16,296 bases of DNA from UBA8886 sp963578705. Its GTDB lineage: Archaea; Thermoplasmatota; Poseidoniia; MGIII; CG-Epi1. Below the pieces are notes generated by a model, which saw only the letters and a list, made by a program, of their open reading frames with translations, searched no databases and was not told where the DNA came from. Shown piece after piece: positions 14,298 through 16,296 of the stretch; position 1 is the stretch's first letter; each line of letters starts with the position of its first letter. Location of the stretch: NCBI GenBank assembly GCA_963578705.1, contig CAUZDT010000028.1, forward strand, positions 1 to 16,296. Direction: 5' to 3'. Position numbers and translations under genes: made by a program.

Positions 14298-15854
14298 ATG
14301 AGTCCTGCCAAGAGAATCCTTTCCAAGACAAGAGAACTCAAAAAAAAGGTAAGGGAATTTAGAGAAGAGGCAAAGAAACCAAGGGAGAGTATAACTTCCA
14401 AGACTTCTATGTTCAGTATAGTATCATGGTCGTTCTATGATCTCGGTAATACTATCTTTTCAATCTTGATTGTTTCATTTTACTTCACACTCTGGGTTAT
14501 AAATGATAATGTAGGTGGGTCTGATTCAGACTATGCTTATGCTAACGCAATTTCCATGGCTCTGGTTTTTATCACAGCACCAGTTATTGGCGCGCTATCT
14601 GATCAAGCAAATCGTAGAATGCCATTCTTGTTTTTCACAACACTTCTTTGTGTTAGTTTTACGGCTCTTTTAGGATACGAAAAGGAGGGATGGGATAAAC
14701 ATACAACGCTCTTTTTCTCGTTAGGTTTGTTTGTCCTTGCTAATTATTTCTATCAAGCCGGTTTGATTTTTTATGATTCTACTCTAGCTACAATTTCGAC
14801 ACCAGGAAATAGAGGTAGAATTGGAGGTATAGGTATAGGAATCGGTTACGTAGGTTCCTTAATTGGCGTTATTGCAGGATATGCACTAATTGAAATTTTT
14901 GGTTTCCCATTGCAAACAGTCTTTCAGGCAACAGCGATGCTCTTCCTGATTTTTGCAATACCCTGTTTTGTTTTTGTTAAAGAGAACAAAGAAGATAGTT
15001 TCTGGTCAGGTTTAATGGTTATTTTTTCATTTCTATCAATTCTGATTTTTGTTTTATTGGATAACTCACTGAGATTTGTTCTGCCCTTTGCAGCAATTGC
15101 ATGTGGCTTCGCATATTTCACTACGCCGTCAACTCCTTTATTCCGTGACGGATCAATTGTGAAAGCAGTTTCTGGCACTCTCAAACAGTTACGTAAAACA
15201 ATATCCATGGTAGACGAGTTCCCAGGTCTAGGGAGATTTCTTGTAGGTCGAATTTTCTATACGGATGCGGCCAACACAGCTACAGCCTTTGCCGCAATTT
15301 ATGTTAGTGAGGAATTTGGAATGACAACTGCAGATATTGCAAAGTATATGTTTATAGGAATTCTAAGTTCTATTGTCAGCGGTTTTTTGTGGGGTTATCT
15401 TGTCGACATTGTAGGTCCAAAAATAACTTTAAATCTAGTTTTATGGATCTGGTTTGCTACATTTTCTCTATTAATTTCTACGGTCTGGTTGGGACTACCA
15501 ACATGGCTTATTTGGGGTGCTCCTTTCTTGGCAGGAATAGCCCTTGGTGGAACATGGTGTGCAGATAGACCATACATGCTTGTTTTGACACCTCCACGTT
15601 ATATTGGTCAATTTTATGGATTATACAGTATGGTAGGTCGTTTTGCAACTATTATTGGCCCTCTTTCATGGGCGATAATAGTAGATGAACTCGGTCTTGG
15701 AAGACCGGCGGCAATCACATTTCTCTTTATTATAATGATAATTGGTTACATTATTCTTCAGGGAGTGGATGATAGTCCCAGGGAATGGCCACCTGAACTT
15801 CAGGCAGATTATGAGCCCGAGCCTCCGCGTGGCGCAATAGGGCGGTCACGATAA
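14298..15854 (+). CDS. MFS transporter, UMF1 (Atg22-like) type, second tandem copy
   Basis: 518 residues. ATG 14298 is six bases after the previous stop, so the two transporters are probably co-transcribed. The N-terminus is a highly basic and charged stretch (about 1-36: RELKKKVREFREEAKK) likely to lie on the inner face. It is followed by the UMF1 hallmark SFYDLGNTIFS (45-55), the motif-A-like IGALSDQANRR (97-107), and PGNRGRIGGIGIGIGYVGS (169-187), typical of the family's loop 4-5 and helix 5. About twelve helices follow the standard 6+6 pattern, and there is no counterpart of the big insertion in the first transporter. The C-terminal tail (about 490-518) is polar and proline-rich. The two proteins are clearly diverged paralogues rather than a recent duplication. 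A heterodimer or two different substrates are both possible. The substrate is unknown. Confidence 0.9.
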   Translation: MSPAKRILSKTRELKKKVREFREEAKKPRESITSKTSMFSIVSWSFYDLGNTIFSILIVSFYFTLWVINDNVGGSDSDYAYANAISMALVFITAPVIGALSDQANRRMPFLFFTTLLCVSFTALLGYEKEGWDKHTTLFFSLGLFVLANYFYQAGLIFYDSTLATISTPGNRGRIGGIGIGIGYVGSLIGVIAGYALIEIFGFPLQTVFQATAMLFLIFAIPCFVFVKENKEDSFWSGLMVIFSFLSILIFVLLDNSLRFVLPFAAIACGFAYFTTPSTPLFRDGSIVKAVSGTLKQLRKTISMVDEFPGLGRFLVGRIFYTDAANTATAFAAIYVSEEFGMTTADIAKYMFIGILSSIVSGFLWGYLVDIVGPKITLNLVLWIWFATFSLLISTVWLGLPTWLIWGAPFLAGIALGGTWCADRPYMLVLTPPRYIGQFYGLYSMVGRFATIIGPLSWAIIVDELGLGRPAAITFLFIIMIIGYIILQGVDDSPREWPPELQADYEPEPPRGAIGRSR

Positions 15855-15859
15855 CCGTT

Positions 15860-16296
15860 TTAGCCAGTCCTAGGGGTGACTGATTTCTTAATTCGAGGGG
15901 AGACTTCTTTTCCAATTAGTTCGATGGCCTGCAACAGTTGATCATGGGTCAAACCAGCAACATCTAATTGAAAACTAAATCTTGAAAGTCCACCTAGTGC
16001 TTCACTGTGGCGTAGAACTTTTTCGACTACTTCTTCAACATTTCCTACAACTAGAGCTCCAGTAGGTCCAATCTGAGATTCAAAATGGGACATTGTTACA
16101 GGAGGCCAACCTCTTTCTCTTCCAATTCTAGTGAATGATTCAGCATAACCCGGGAAGAAATCTTTGATGGCTTGTTCCCTTGTTTCGGCAACATATCCCA
16201 AGGAGTGAACTCCGACTTTTAATTTTTCAGGGTCGTGACCTGCTTTTTCACCTGCATTTCTATACAATTCTACAAGGGGTGCAAAGCGATGAGTTT
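15860..16296 (-). CDS. LLM-class flavin-dependent oxidoreductase, C-terminal part (5' end outside window)
   Basis: The minus-strand frame is open through base 16296, giving about 144 C-terminal residues. The first legible ones, THRFAPLVELYRNAGEKAG, already belong to the family, so no start codon lies in the window. Typical luciferase-like monooxygenase C-terminal features follow: HDPEKLKVGVHSLGYVAET, FFPGYAESFTRIGRERGWPP, GPTGALVVGNVEEVVEKVL and FSFQLDVAGLTHDQLLQAIE. Family members use FMN or F420 for varied oxidations. The N-terminal half that would help tell which is missing. The gene converges on the second transporter with only five bases between stop codons. It shares the AT-rich composition of the transporters. 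Confidence 0.9.
   Translation of the reverse strand, partial: THRFAPLVELYRNAGEKAGHDPEKLKVGVHSLGYVAETREQAIKDFFPGYAESFTRIGRERGWPPVTMSHFESQIGPTGALVVGNVEEVVEKVLRHSEALGGLSRFSFQLDVAGLTHDQLLQAIELIGKEVSPRIKKSVTPRTG

Overview
The window most likely comes from an archaeon, with a marine Thermoplasmatota lineage (Marine Group II/III) as my best but unproven guess. Five of the starts have an AT-rich TATA-like box centred about 24-27 bases upstream and no Shine-Dalgarno sequence, the layout expected of leaderless archaeal transcripts. GMP synthase appears as a free-standing glutaminase subunit, the usual archaeal form. The glyoxylate/hydroxypyruvate reductase and MOFRL-type glycerate 2-kinase also fit archaeal families.

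Bases 1-9003 hold a compact, GC-rich, plus-strand gene train. It consists of a giant Ig-repeat surface protein with one membrane helix and a cytoplasmic DUF4129 tail (its 5' end lies outside the window), a DUF4350 membrane protein, a MoxR-type AAA+ ATPase, a DUF58 protein, a polytopic membrane protein of unknown function and a HAD-family hydrolase. Gaps run from a 4-base overlap to 6 bases. The MoxR/DUF58/DUF4350/DUF4129 set is a recognised but poorly understood cell-envelope module. Here it is tied to a large repetitive ectodomain.

Bases 9004-12353 are also GC-rich but are built from single genes, most with their own promoter: glycerate 2-kinase, glyoxylate/hydroxypyruvate reductase, a 53-residue orphan HicB-like protein and the GMP synthase glutaminase subunit. 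The kinase and reductase make consecutive steps, hydroxypyruvate to D-glycerate to 2-phosphoglycerate. The 227 bases between the reductase and the HicB-like gene are rich in inverted repeats and include a hairpin plus T-tract.

At about 12,300, inside the last 15 or so codons of the GMP synthase subunit gene, base composition drops sharply from roughly 65-70% GC to roughly 30-40% GC, and it stays low to the end. The AT-rich part carries two tandem UMF1-type (Atg22-like) major facilitator transporters, the first with a large acidic insertion in a predicted outside loop. A convergent luciferase-like flavin-dependent oxidoreductase follows and runs off the window. The junction could be a genomic island inserted at the 3' end of the GMP synthase gene, a natural recombination junction, or an assembly chimera. 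The window alone cannot decide between these.
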